Shown here piece by piece: positions 36,331-50,300 of a stretch of DNA of 64,000 bases. Each line of letters opens with the position of its first letter. Position 1 is the first letter of the stretch. The notes beneath the pieces were generated by a model, which was not told where the DNA came from, did no database searches, and saw only the letters and a program-made list of their open reading frames with translations. The DNA lies in contig JAVTVJ010000032.1 in NCBI GenBank assembly GCA_034509425.1, forward strand, positions 5,343,501 to 5,407,500. The letters run 5' to 3'. Position numbers and translations under genes: made by a program. This stretch comes from Eopsaltria australis. Taxonomy: Eukaryota; Chordata; Aves; Passeriformes; Petroicidae.

Positions 36331-39300
36331 TTGATGTGAATTAGGAAACAGGCAGAAAACTTCAGTTACTGGCTCAAATGTCAGCTCCTAGAATTGGGTG
36401 GCTGGGGGAGTCCTCTTTTGCCCTCTGCCATTCACGTTGTCTTGCTTTCAGTGGGCAGATCAGGCTTTGCTGGCAGCAGCTCTGTGTGCTGAGGCAGACC
36501 TGTAGTATTCAAATAGCAGCAAATCCCATTTAAATTAGCATGTATGAGTGAGTGTGTGTGCTTAGAAAAGGCAAAATTAAATTTATTCTCCATTTCCTGT
36601 GAAGTGAAACCTGATCACCAAAGTGAATAAGGCATTTTGTCATTTCAAGGTCAGGTGAAAAGTGTTATGACACACTGTCTTCATTAAAATCAAATTTCTA
36701 ACGGAGTATAAATTTCATCTCATGAAAGAAATTAATGTTTCTTTTGGCACAACGTGCTTTTCAGAAACTGTGGCGTTCTTCCTGTTTGTTTTTGGTGAGT
36801 AAAATATCTACAGTGTGTTGGCTGGTTATTACTGGGGTAGCTGAAATGACAAACTGGTTTTATTTTGAGTTTTTGCTTTTGGGCTTCATAATTCACAAGA
36901 TCTGCAATTTTCTCTGCTTCTTGAGCCAAAAGACTATTCTTGAATAAAAATCTCCTTATTATCCTTAGCTCGAGGAACAAGATCAAAAGAGATTATTATT
37001 ATTTAAAAACAGTCATTGCATCTTGCATTTTGAAACTGCAGTCTTCAGCCCTTGAGCTTGCAACCTGGTCCCTGCACAGAGGCTCCAGCTGCCCAGTGTG
37101 GCCAGCAGCCTTTCTGCCTTGGTACATTTGATGGGTCTTTACTCACTGATGAGTTCATGATGCAGCACTAAATGAGCAAGTTTTCATGCCTGAACGTTAT
37201 GTATGTATGTGAGTGCAGTTCCTGAGAAATGCACAAATAGGAGTATTTTTCAGAAGAGCGTCTTGACTCTCCTTGAGTGCCTGCACTGGGCATGATTTGG
37301 GAGCTGGCTATCTGTTTTACTAATCATACTGCAGGGAAAGAGTGGTAACGGGGACAATCAAGACTGGGGCAGCCATAACGTCTGACAACTGGATCATTAT
37401 CTATCTGTTACCATTAGGGAAAGGGCACCCTCTCTGCTCTCATCTAACCAAGCTTTTCTCTAGGTCAATGCCCAGAGTACTTTTAAAAAATGTCCAAAGT
37501 TTTTCAATAATTGTAAAATACACTGTCATGTACCAGCCCAGGGATCAGCAACTGTTTAAATAGCTATTACCCTGTTCCTAGACACTGCATGTGTCATTAG
37601 AAACCATTTGTATGAGGCTGTAGCGTTACAAGCACAGAGGGAGCTAATTATAGTTAGGGATCATTTAATGCATTCACTACTTAATCCATTATACCCCTGA
37701 GCAATGGGGAACCTGTGCAGCAGTGGCTGGTTCTTATCCTTCCTTGGCAGTGGCGGTGCCTGAGGTAAAGCAGAAATGGGCTTTCCTGGTGCTGTGACCC
37801 AGACCTGCCAGGGATTTGGTGCACTAGGGTCTCAGGCAGGCACTGGGGTCACCTCTGCTTTTCTAACCCTGAACAGAAGAGAAGAAAACAAAACACACAT
37901 TTTCAGACCAATCTTGAGAGACAGTGACTAATAGAAGGTCACTCATGCAGAGCTGCTCTGCATGGAGATGGAGATATGCTCCTTAGCTTACCCAAATCTT
38001 GTCTCATCATCAGCTGGAGAGACCTTGTGGCTACTGCACCCCTGCATCCTCCCTGTATCTTTCACCATGGTTACAGCAGCTCCTCATTGCACAGAGACCT
38101 CTGGAAACATTGGCTTCAATCACAGCCATGCAACTGGCCCCAGGGCTCATGTCAGGCACTAGGGAAACTGAGAACAAACTAACAAGGACCACATGTGAAT
38201 ACCTGGTTTAAATGGCTTATCTGGACTCATGTGGGATCTCTATGGATAAGGGACAATTCTGCAGTGTGACTTTCAACTCTTCAGTCTGTGGACCCTTTCT
38301 CTTTCCCAGCCATTTCTCCACCTCATGTCCATGGACCTCTTAAGTCTGCCCACTGGTAGAACATTGTGATCCTTCATAAAAACAAGGGGCTTTTTGTACT
38401 TTAAGGCTGTCCTCACCCTTCTTCCCTCTACAAGTATTGGAGGGAAATCAAAATACCCCATAGTTCCAGTCAGCTTAAGGGACTCTAATTGCATGCTGCA
38501 GTCAAATGAGCTGGCAGCACCACCTTCCTCCTGGCATCTTAAACCACATTTTCAATAACCCCAGTGCTTGTGCAGTCGTGGGATATGTTAGATAAGTGAG
38601 CTGACTGAAGCCAAACCAGTTTTCTTAATCTTGTGTTGGCTTTATGGCTCTGCTGTGACAGGCAGTGTCTCCTTCTGTGGGTGTGTGGGCTCCAGGGCTT
38701 CTGGTGAGCAGTGGTGGGGACTGGCCAGGGACACGAGGACAGCAGCAGAGGTGGATTGGCTGGGGCTGGCACTGAAGCTGCACATGGGTTCCTGCTGTGA
38801 AGCTGTACTTCAGCCACTGTTACCAGCAACCAGCCACCAGCTGAAGCTGGTCTCTAGCAATGCTTCCCAAAGAGACAGCACTCACCTCATGTTTCAACAG
38901 CCTTCCAGACAGGCTGGATTAATTGGTCAGAGTGGCTGACATTTTGTCTGACATAATAAAACTCTATAGAGTTCATCAGAAATTATTAATGTTGCTCTTA
39001 GTCGCTGTATAGAAAGGAAACTGGAACAAGTTGGTGGCAGGATTATTAATTAAATATTTACTCTTGAAACTTTATACTGTAGGCAAAGTCAGTTATCACA
39101 GAGTGCATGACACAAATAGGATCATCTTTTTGCACCGTATTTTTCCTTCTGTGATGGCAGGGTGAACAGGACACACAGGATGACTGATGGGTTTGCCCAC
39201 CTGGGCCACACAACCTTCTTCAAAAACTTCCAGCCTGAAATAAGGAAGTGGAGAACAAAGCCTGGTATTTTTATTTTGCTTTGTGGCTGCTTCCAGACAA

Positions 39301-42300
39301 TATGTCTCTCCTCCAGATGGGCTGGCTATTGGTTTTTGTGGGCATTGGGGTGGAAGAGGTCATAGCAGGGCTTTTTGTTGTGTCTCAGCATCACTGTTGA
39401 ACTTAACTGTAATTAGGCTTCACAGGCATGAGGGTCCACAAACCAGCATAGGGGCCATCCTCATTTCACAAAACCTGACCTAAAATCCACAGGCATGATT
39501 GAAAGACTCCTTTCAGAATCAGACCTTCAGGCATGGCAGCACCCGGTGTGGTGCAGCAGAAATGGCTCTGATTAATAATTATGCAGGAACACAGCCATTT
39601 TGTTGGGCAAGGTTTGGCTCCAGAGTCTTAAGAGCTTTCATTATACGTTTTACTTTTGGTTCAGCAAACACATAATCTTTGCATGGGTTATTTCCCTTAG
39701 CAGACACGCATTTGTTTGGCTGATCTTACTCTCTGTGTGATTGAATACCTAATTACCATTGTTATCTGACCACCCACTGGGAGATGCTCAGTTCTGTCTA
39801 GAATGATATCATGTGTCTTCATCACATGGGGAAATCAACTCCAGTTCTCCCTTCATATTTCTTCCCTGAGACAGAATGGTAAGGACAGCATTTTTTAATC
39901 CCTAAATGCACTATAACTCCAAATTAATCACAGTTAAATGCCATCATCTAATTTTGTAGGAAATAGAGACTGTTAATGAAAACTTTTGGAAAGGAATATT
40001 TTACCTTAGGAAAATTGCATATATAATCTGGAATATAAGCAGTGCTGCTGCCACATTGACTGAGCAGAAGTAGTTCAATGGAGTTCCAAAAATAGCCCAT
40101 ATGGATCTGAGGCACTATTTTATGCCTAATATTAGCCCTTGAAGTGAATTGGTGCTCATTGACTACAGGGCGTAGAAGATAAAATCTACTGCAGCCCTTA
40201 GATGATTGCTGAATTTTCAGAAGGTGTGTTGCCCCATGGGAATTAGGGAGAGGAAAGACAATGGGACAATTTACCTGCTCAAGGCCAGTGTGTGCTCAGG
40301 TACTCTGGTGCAGCAGTGCCAAGAGCATAAACCGGTGAATAAAAAGCCCCAGAGGAACACCCAGCTATGAGTGGCCCTAAACACAGCAGCTGCACCAGTT
40401 AAAGTTTTCCCAGCAGACATTGAAAACCAAACTAAACTCATTGGAGATGTGACAACAGCCATAATTGTTTTAGGTAATAGGCTGTTTCCTGAAAATAACC
40501 CAGTTCAGTGGGACTGAAAACAGAGGACCAATTTGCTGCCTTGTTATTTTGTTGGGATTTTTCAGTTCCAAGATGAAGCAGCCTCCTTGGCTTTCAGTAA
40601 TGTGTCAGTAGAGGATTCAGCAAAGGATGCTGCTCATGTGGCTTCCAGTGTACAGGCAAGTTTCCAGTCACTGAAGATATATTCTCTTGTGGTGCTGTTG
40701 CTCTTGCAATTTGTTTGCAGCATGCTGTGGCAAATGAAGGAAAGCCTGCCCTTTGCCTTTGGTCACTCTAATAAGGCTTTGTCTTCAGAAAGTGACTTGT
40801 AGCATCAGAGCCCTCAACGCATGAATTTATTGTACACAGCCAAGGATGAGCCTTTCTATTAGCCAGGTACTGTTCCCTCACAAGCCCTCCCTGGCTCTTG
40901 GCAGAAGGACCCTGGGTGGTCCTGCTACCAGCACCACCTGTGTCTGCTCCTACCTGCACCCCTAACCCCTTCAGTTCCCACCTCCTGAAATTCCACTTGT
41001 GCTTTGGAAATGGGCCTTTTCCCGCGGGGCTGGTGCCAAGAAGAGCACAAGCAGGCCAGGGAAGTGAGCTCAGCCATTTAGGATGCACTTCATATTTCAA
41101 AAGTATAATTTATCTCCCAAGATCATCTAATTATTTTCTTCATACAGCCACTGAAATTATGAACCAGTGAACAAGTTGTTTGCATAGGTTGTTTGCAATT
41201 GCTTAGCACTTGTTTCTGATAAGGTAAGGTAATTATCAGTTAGGAGTTTTGGTATTATAATGCTATAAGCAGAAGTAATTTTCACTCAAATTGAAATGAG
41301 GATGTTCCTTGACAAAACAGACAGAAGCAGAAATCCACAAGGAAATGCCCTACTAATCATCACTTAACCCCAGAGTCAAAGGTCTTGTATTTTTCGGGGC
41401 AAATTCCCTTTTTCTTAGGCAGAAAGCTGTACAACAGGGAAGGTGTTCAGGCTCCTCATCCCAAGAGCTTCCTATTCTATCCCTCATGATAGAGCAAGTC
41501 CTCTGTCAGCATGGAGGCAGCTCCCTCTGTTTCCCCCTTGCAGAGGTAGCTCTGCCAGCCTCACCCTGAGAGACATGCAGTTTCTCTGCATTTGGAAGGG
41601 TCTTGTGCTCTTTAAATGATGCCTATTATCCCCATGCAATTAAATGGATCTCCAACAATTCAGATTGAATGGAGGTGCAGATTGCTAAAATAGATAATTC
41701 ATGCAAACTGAACCTGTGGAAGTCATACTTTGTCTCTTTTTTTTTAACTTATTTTTTTCTCTGGCTATTTTTGCTCATGTAAATCAAATATATGAAAGGG
41801 AGGTGCTATTCTCTGCAGAAACTCTCTCTTGCTTTGCCTTTCTATGCCACCTTTCACCAAGAGCTTCAGGGTCACTGAAGGGCTTTGGTTAGATCTCTCT
41901 CTGAGGTTTGCAGGACTTGAATTACCAGAGCATTGGGCTTACCCACCACGCATGGATTGGCTGGGGGACTCTGCTATAAGCTGATGTATCATAATTGTCA
42001 GGGCATGAGTTTCAGCTAAAACACGAGCACTTTGTTAAATGTGAATTTCATTCTATTGTATTTATCAAGACTTTCAATAACAGAGAGATGGAAGAAGCCA
42101 CATCACCATGGGACAGAAGATGACACAAGAAAAGACAGTTAGGAAAAACTCCCTGTGTTTAACCTTGGCTTTTTATTTTTTAAAAAGGAAGTGCTTAGTA
42201 GCTGCTGATAACTAGTTTCCCTCCTTCTCCAAGTGCGTTATTGGACCAGATATGCCACCCCAGCAGACGTGTTACAAAAGCAGTAGGGTTAATCATCCTA

Positions 42301-42309
42301 CCTGGAAGC
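36331..42309. other. Intergenic stretch between the two receptor copies
   Basis: No gene recognised. Several AT-rich unique blocks (37,600-37,700 and 39,560-40,030) have TAATTA-type sites. No CR1 is clear enough to call. Confidence 0.6.
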
Positions 42310-42765
42310 CTGTGCTCTTATTTCTACATCCCATTCTGCTGTTTGCCCTTTTCATAACAGCAGAACATATCTGACTGATGTTCAGCTTGTGTCCTCAGCA
42401 GCCATTCAATTCTTTACTGCAGTACTGATGCCTAAGCAGATAGTCCAATTTGCAGAGTTTTGATTAATCTCCTACAAACATAAATTCTGCATTTGTCCTC
42501 ATTGTATTGCATTCTGCTTTTTTCAGACCATTTCTCCAATTTCTGTAAATTGCTTTGAATCTAATGCTGTCTACCAGAAAGCCTGCAGTCCCTTCACTTG
42601 TCATCTGCATGCTTAAAGGGTATACTTTCTACTCCATTGCCCAAATCACTAGTGAATATAATAAGGGTGAGCTCACTGCATAATCTGGACTTGGATGGAA
42701 AATTTTGTCATGCTAAACATCCTAGAGCTGAGCCTTGCACTTCTCTCCTAGAAACTCACATCCGT
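42310..42765 (-). mobile_element. CR1: Ancient CR1/L3-like LINE fragment
   Basis: Strongly diverged, minus-oriented. Blocks such as TTCTGCATTTGTCCTCATTG, CAGACCATTTCTCCAATTTC, AATTGCTTTGAATCTAATGC and GAGCTGAGCCTTGCAC follow the order found in old amniote CR1/L3 copies. Sequence to about 43,240 may include further decayed parts. Confidence 0.65.
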
Positions 42766-43439
42766 ATTATCTGTGCCTGGAGTAGCAGCTTAGCCACAGC
42801 TCCCAGTAGTGCCTGCTTTTATGCAAAATCTGAGAAAAGAAGCAAATTTTGCTTCTCAAAAATGCTAAGTTTTGTGTCTGCTCTGTCATCTGACAGAGCA
42901 TTTCAGATGGAAACCTGCTCCATCGCAAGAAAGGAGCTGGATTCTGCTGGGCCATCCTGATGGAGGATGCAGCAGGCCTGTCCATCCCACCATCATCAGC
43001 TCCCCTGCTCTCTGTCTAGGGTTCCTTGGTTAGCTGGAGGGGGCTTGCCTGCATGCTGCCTACTTCATCTCTATCAACTTCTTTAATAGATTAAAGTCAC
43101 CCGCATGAAACCTTTTGATTCTGTTGATTCAACAGTTTACAGGGATTAAGCATCTTGTCAGAAATTATTTGATTAGCTGAAATCAACGTGTCTGATTTCT
43201 TCCCAAATAAACTAGATACTGAGACAGTCAATCCTAATTCAGGGATCAAATTAATCTCTCGTCTCGGACAGGGCAATTTCTTTCCTAATACACTCTGTTA
43301 GTACACATACACAGATAATATTCAGCACTAACATGGCAGCAGCTGGATTGAGCTGAAGTCTCCAGGACAGGAAGGAGAAATTGCTGATCACTTTGGTAAG
43401 TAGCAGCAAAGTATCGTGTTGCCTCTGCAGGCCTAGGTG
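42766..43439. other. Unassigned sequence between two CR1 fragments
   Basis: May contain further decayed old CR1. No gene. Confidence 0.5.
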
Positions 43440-43882
43440 GAGGATAATCTTAAAATAATTTAGGTTGGAAAAGACCTTTACGATCATAAAGCCCAATAAA
43501 GTTTACCAGGCATTGCCAAGTCCATCACTGAACTACGTCCCTAAGTGACATATATACATGTCTTTTAAATACCTCCAGGGATGGTGATTCCACCCCTTCC
43601 CTGGGCAGCCTTTTCCAGTGCTTGACAATCCTTTTGGAGGTGGAATTTTTCCTAATATGCAGTATAAGCTTCCCCTGACATAACTTGAGGCCATTTCCTC
43701 TCTTCCTATCACTTGTTACCTTGGAGAAGAGGCTGATCCACACCTCACTACACCCCCCTTTCAGGCAGTTGTAAAGAGTGGTGAGGTCTCCCCTGAGCCT
43801 CCTTTCCTCCAGGCAAAACAACCCCAGCTCCCTCAGCAGCTCCTCGCTGGTGACAAGACCTAGGCTGATACCCCTCCCCACA
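43440..43882 (-). mobile_element. CR1: CR1 LINE 3' fragment
   Basis: Minus-oriented; the 3' end is at the low coordinate (TTTAGGTTGGAAAAGACCTT), followed by ATACCTCCAGGGATGGTGAT, CTGGGCAGCCTTTTCCAGTG and GTGAGGTCTCCCCTGAGCCT. Moderately young. It reads through to the CAGCTCCTCGCTGGTGACAA block. Confidence 0.93.
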
Positions 43883-46800
43883 CATTCTCCTCAAGGGGCA
43901 ATCCATGTCTGTGGAAAAACGCTAAGGGATTTGATGCATTTCATTGAACCCAAGGGGAAATTTGGATAGGTACCTTTACACACACAGATATAGATGTATA
44001 TATCTCCCTTTGCCTGTGTATGTGTATATAAATTGATTACAGTATGAATGCTGTGAATAGTGTGAATCTGTAACAAAGTCACTGTTTTAACTGTAGAAAA
44101 TCCTATGGAATCACTTTATAAGTGCTACTTGGTATAGCTTTTCACCCTCCAATGTCTTTAGCTCATCTGCTTGGGAGATGTACTTTACAGCTGAGTCCAG
44201 GCGTGTGGTTTAAGCTGTGTAAGCCAATTGAAGAGCCTTCAATATCTCCAAAATCCTCACAAACAAATGAAAAAGAGGGTCCCAGAATAAAGGTCATCTC
44301 TCTCTCTTTCAATATCTTTAATTCACACAAGAAAAGGAAATTTTGTACAAAATTTAACGTCAACTGCCAACCTGAGGCAACTACTTGGTGGAAGAGCACA
44401 GCTGCTGAGATCCATCTGTTCTTTAACAAATCCAGCTTCTTGATTCCCTGAAAGAAAGATTTCCTACTTTTAACCTCATATGACAGATTTTGTATAACAA
44501 GAACTCTTTCTTCAATAAAATGCTACTTTATTTTTCAGAGTGATGAAGATGGGAGATTTTTGCATGAGATGTGAATCGTTGGAAGTAGTTCTTGCAGTTA
44601 TCATCGCAAGGGCAGGTGGTAGAGGTATTGATAAACACAGGGAATGTGAAACAGTGTAGTAGACACCAAATGCAGCCCTGCTTCAAATTCCAGACACCTC
44701 TTCTCAGCCCATGCCAACATCCCTCAGACCCATTATTCACACCTTACAGTACAAGTCAGATACAGAGCATATAATTTAACCTCATTTAACATGGCTGTAT
44801 TTCAGGATTAATACTTCTTCCTTTGTTCCCAATAGTGTCACGGGTGGATTCACATGCTTTATTGCAGTGAAAACACATCTGGCTGCCTGAAGGGCCCCTC
44901 TCTTTGGCTAATTAAGGCCATGAATGTAATCCTTCTCCGGGCACATCTCCTGTTTAGCCCTTTGATGTGGCAAGTGTTGAGACTGCTGCCTGTAGAGACA
45001 CCCAGCTTCAGCAACTCACTTGGCTGGAGAGAGAATTGTTGCCACCCACGAGACTATGTGGGACCAGCAGACAGGAGCCATCCAGAACAGAAGGGCAACA
45101 GAGGTTTTCCTTTCAAAAACCCACACCTATTTAGGCAGCAGATAAGTGCAGTGCTCATGAGAGCACACAATGGCATGTCCATCTTCTGAAATAGTTAATT
45201 CAACCTTTAATTATCCTAGCTGTGGGAGGAGTCCCAGCTGCAGGAATGCCTCTCAGACCTCTGCTGTATTGATGGGCTTTCTTTGGTTCTTACCTCTGTC
45301 AGTACAAGCAAGTTATTTTTCAGAAGATTGAAACAAATCTTTCCTTTGCATTCAAAGAAGTTGTTTAGTTCACAGAGGTGATGCTTCAGGGTCTTAAGAT
45401 ATCTTTGTTGATCTGTGACTAAAAGAATGAACTGAGAAAATAAACTCTGAATTGCTTTAACTTCCCTAGCACTGGGCTTGTTGAATCACTAGGAGAACTT
45501 GCTTTGGAGTAGTCAGATATGTAGTGAGAAAACCTTTCCACAGTGCCCTTATCTGCAGTGCAGGGAGCTCCCTGAGACAGCCAATCTCACCTGGAAAGGA
45601 ACTGCTCTTTCAGGGAGAGCAAGAAGAGGAAGATATGTTGATGCCTGCAGCCATACTTTCCCCTCCTGGAGCAAGGTTCAGAGAAACCTGTCTGCATTTC
45701 AGCAGTGGAGAAATGTGTGAGGAGAATACAAGCCATCATTTCCTGCAATAGCAGAGTGGTCAATAATAAAAGAGAGGGAGAAATACAGCATTTGATGTTT
45801 CTGTTAGGCCATCAGGAGGGGGTGATTTCACTCTCGAAGTGGATAAACTCTAATTCCCTGTATTTATCTTTTCTAACTCGTTGAAATTCTTAATTGGCCA
45901 CTATGACTGTTTGTAAGACAACATCTGCAGGGGTGAAACCAGCTGTATTTCTCAAAATCACAGGTCTGTATTTCCTGTAATTCTGATTTACAGTTTACAT
46001 ATTTATAAAAACGTAGCCATTCCAGCTGTATTTGATTTTAAAGTATAAAGCAGAGATTATGCTTCTTCAGAGAAATTTGGAACAATGCTCCCACCTTGCT
46101 CTTGCAGATGGTATAAACATGTTTTTCCTTTTCCTACTCTTTGCTGCTGCTCAAGCACAGATTTGCTTTTCCAAATCAGACCCTGCTTTCCTGCATACGC
46201 TTTTCCAGAGCGATCCTTTTACTGGAAAAGTTTTGTCTGCCCTCTAGTGGGAATTTGAATTTTAGCACCTGCAGATCCCAGCTGCGGAAGTTCAGAAGGC
46301 TGGAATCCTTGGGTGCAGCCTGGAATTACTGCACAGCCGATCTTTGTAGTGTTTCCAGCAAAGACCATGCCCCATTCCTGTCCTTCCCATCCCTCAGTGA
46401 GATGCAGGTTTCTATTTTGGCAGAAAAGTTACGGACTATGCGTGCTGGGATTTTGTTGTGATAGAGGGACAGATTACTTTTTCACTGGCATTCATTGGCA
46501 AGTATCTAGCTCTGAAAAGCAGGTATAGCTGTACCAATCATGCTGAGTCAAAGTAAGGATGGAAATGTAGAAGGTGTGTGATAAATCTACATTTTGGTTC
46601 CATTTGCTCTTTTCCCAGTGGAAGAAAAGTTCCAAAGGCAGAACAGGGACTGCTGGATCTGTATTAGTGTGTCCAGGGAGGGGGCCTGGCTCAGCTCTGA
46701 GGAATGATAGCTGTACCCATGTGCTCTCCCAGAGCTGGCACACATACATGGTCAGCAGTGGTACCCTTCCCCTGGGTGAGGGTAATTATGGAACCTATTT

Positions 46801-47224
46801 CTGACCTTTGCACCCCACAAAGAACAACCTCCTGACCTGTGGTGCCATGTGCACATTTCAGCCTGAGAGATTTCCCTGTGTACTGCTAATATTTTGTGTT
46901 AACCCGTAAATTAGAAAATACATGATGGATACCTGTAAATGGGATGGATGCAGCTATTAATTACTGGCTCTTGGCTAAGGTCACACACAGCGGTAGCCAA
47001 TTAACTTTGGTGAACTGGTCCCCCAAAACCTCTGAAAGAAAACAGGAGTGCTCCTTCCACAGATACAGAGTAGGATATTAGAGATGAAGTAGGGCCTGAG
47101 TAGTGCAGACACTGCTCTAACTCAGCTTTTATTACTGAAGTGCCACCACTGAGCAATCAAGACTCCCTTGAAAATCTTTCCCTAAGCCTAAAATGCACTT
47201 TGTAAAAGCTCTGGGCTGAGAACT
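43883..47224. other. Intergenic stretch, no gene recognised
   Basis: Unique sequence with one imperfect TA/TG patch at 43,978-44,030. Confidence 0.6.
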
Positions 47225-47365
47225 GATCTCTTCCTCACTTGGCTGCTAATTTGCTTTGTGACTGGAGGCAAGTCACTTAACTCCCCTGTGCTTCAGTTTC
47301 ATCACCTGTAAAATAGGGATGATATATAAATATCTCAGAGCAGCTTACTAGCAGAAAGGTAATGT
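47225..47365 (+). mobile_element. MIR-type SINE relic
   Basis: The core AGGCAAGTCACTTAACTCCC, GTGCTTCAGTTTCATCACCT, GTAAAATAGGGATGAT matches the conserved central and 3' part of the tRNA-derived MIR/CORE-SINE family in order and spacing. MIRs were active in early amniotes and only worn remnants survive in birds. The ends are uncertain. Confidence 0.8.
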
Positions 47366-50300
47366 GAGGAAACTCCTCTAGGCAGGTGCTGCTGCCTTGT
47401 CTGTTAAGATAACTTTCTATTGATAAAAAACACCATGAATTGGAGGAAAAAGAGAATTTCCAAAAAGATTTATTGCTTGAAATTGTTGCACAGTGCATTT
47501 GTGTGCCACTGTCTGCTAGGTCTTCTTCATTGCTGAGGCCATAAGTGATTGGGCCAGCCCAGCTCAGTGGAAAATTGCCCCTTTGGGATCATTTGGGGCT
47601 GGAAATAAATCCACACATAATACTTTCCTGCTTTATGCCAAGTTGCCTCCTTTTTTTTTGCCCAGCCTTACAGATCTGTAACCAGAGCAGCGATGGAGCT
47701 TTTACCTTGGATACCCTTTGAAGCACCTACAGACAAGGTGTTTTCTAGCCCTGTCAGCTGCAAGTCCAGGGCATCACTTTGCACAGTGGCTGACACCATG
47801 AAAGTCCTTGAAAGTTAGAGGAGAGATATGTGAATATCACAAGGTGTTATCATGGTAACATCAGAACACTTTGTCAAAAATCTGCCAATGAAACACCAAT
47901 TCTGCCAGATGTACAGGAGCTGTCTTGCATCTTGGGATGCAGCTGATTATTTTGTGCCTTTCAGGGGCAAATGGGAGCCATAAAGGTTTTAGCAGAACTG
48001 TTAGAGGAGACAAAATCAATTTCGTAATAACTTTTCCAGAAACCTGATGGGTCTTGAGCAACTGAATGGGTCTTGAACTGGATGCAGTGAAGGGAAAGGG
48101 AAGGATGGAGTAACCTGCTGTAGAATTTGATGTCTTGGGTAGCAGGGATCATGCTGGAAATACAACTGTATTTTCAAAAAAACACATGAAGGAAGATTTC
48201 TCCAGAATCTATGTTTTCTAGCTTGCTTTATTAGCATTCAGTATGGCATTAGACATCTGTGTGCAAAGTTGCATTTCTTTCTGCTTCACCTTATCTTCTT
48301 GCACTCTTTTACAAATTAGAAGGAAATTCATAAAGTAATTTGAAAACCACACCTTTTCTTTTTTTCAATAAACAAACACAGAAGCTCAGAATTTTTGGTT
48401 TTCCTTTTGAGAGTGGAGAGCACCACTGGTACTATAGCTTGCAGGCAGCCATCTCTCTTTCAGTTCAGAAATCAGTGATATGAACCATTTTGGGGACTAA
48501 AGAAACCAAGGAGTAATTGTAGAAGATAACACACCTTATAATTCAAATGCCTTTTAAGGTTCCAGCAAGGATTAATCAAACATACTGTGCATTGTACTTA
48601 CCTGCAGTAGCACTGAAAAATCATGTTTCCTCTGTGCATTTTAAAAAATCAGCATTTCAGCTTTAAATTTTATTTTGGAAAATATGCAGCTTGCTTTACC
48701 AACTTTAATTGTCTCCTTCTCCTTTTCTCCAAAGTACAGGTCTGCCTAAAAGCAGGAATGCAATTTTTTCTGCTGCTTTAGGAGGCATCCAACTCACTCT
48801 GCCCTCTACAACAGCACCCTGTAGGCTAGAGCATCAAGTCAGAAAGACACCTTAGTCAGAAATACTGCTCTTTTCCGGGTACTATTTAAAAACAGGCCTT
48901 GAAATACATTTTCTTTAGCATAAATGTGATTCCCCCCTCTTTGACTCAACTGTGTGGCATTTACATTGAAGTGGCATCAGCTGGCACTGTTGAATGCCTC
49001 TACTGTCACAAAATGTAAGGGAATACACAAAGTATTTTCCTTTACATCTCTCTTCTTTTCTGCTGGCAGGGAAAAGCAAACTGAGTTCAGAGTTGGAAGG
49101 ACTTGAACAGTGATGTGATCATTTGTTGCTTGCTGCTTTAAACTTTAGGTTCACTCAACCTGCATTTTCACCGCAGAAAATCTTGGCAGATGGAAGCAGT
49201 CATTCAAAGTTCATTTTGCTCACTTTGCCTTATCAGCAAAATGACAGCATCTATGTGAGGCCTAAATGACTCAGTGGTGAGCCTGGCACTGCTCTGCCCT
49301 TCTTTGTGTGGTGGATCATGGCTCTGTGCACTGTTGCACTGCACAGCAGCTGATATATATATATACACATACATGTATATATACACACCATTGCATTGGG
49401 ACAAAATTGAAGCCTTCTGTCACGGCAACATCCAACACAGACATTGTCAGAGTAGACCATTCCCAAGCTATTTTAGCCTTTCTCTCCACTAGCTCTTTAC
49501 CCAGCTATTCATTTTGATGCTACATGCAGTCCACTACACAACTCTCTCCTTAGGTGTTCTGTAGGGCAGTCAGATTAGGACAGATATTGTGATTTCTGTT
49601 TTATGCAGAACATTACTGTCAGTATTTTTGCTCTCTGGAAGGTTTGAATATGAGGAAGACCTTTTTGCTTTCATTTCTATTGGGAACACATGAATTGGGA
49701 AGAAAAAGAAAAAACTGCTGATTGCCTCCCTGGACAAACAAAGGTAGAAAATAGCTTTGCTGCAATCTGTGGCAGTACATGAGTCACTGTGAGGAATAAG
49801 GTCTGACTGGTCTACAAGAACAGTTGGCTGCTCCAAAGTTTCACCTTTAATGTCACCAGAGTTGACACTCCCTTAAGAGGTTGACCTTGCAGAGTTATTC
49901 TCTCAGTCCCTCTGCAGTCCCAGGCAGAGAGCAGCCTGCTGGTAGGTACTTGAGCTGACATGACTGTCCTTGCAGACAAACCTACCAGAGGCTTTTGATA
50001 GAAGCCTGCTCAACAGAGCATAGCTATGGTGTGAATTAGCCTGCAGTAGTGTAGTAATTTATGTAGCTATGTTGTCACACTGTGTACAGAGCCTGAAAAG
50101 TGTCTCCTGTTTACTGCAATTGAAGCACTTATCCTTGTTTCAGCAGTAAACTTAACAGCAGCTAAAAATAGAAGCTATCGAGCTTCACAGTAAGCAAAAG
50201 GAATGAGTTGCATGAGATAATTATCTCCCAGTCCTGCAGAGCACCTCAGCAGTCCTTGAATCCTTTAAAAGTGTCTGTGTTAAGGTTGAACTTTTCTCGT

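Noticed and set aside
38270..38420. Possible old DNA-transposon piece
   Set aside because: A vague resemblance to hAT-type termini only, with no inverted repeats or target-site duplication seen.
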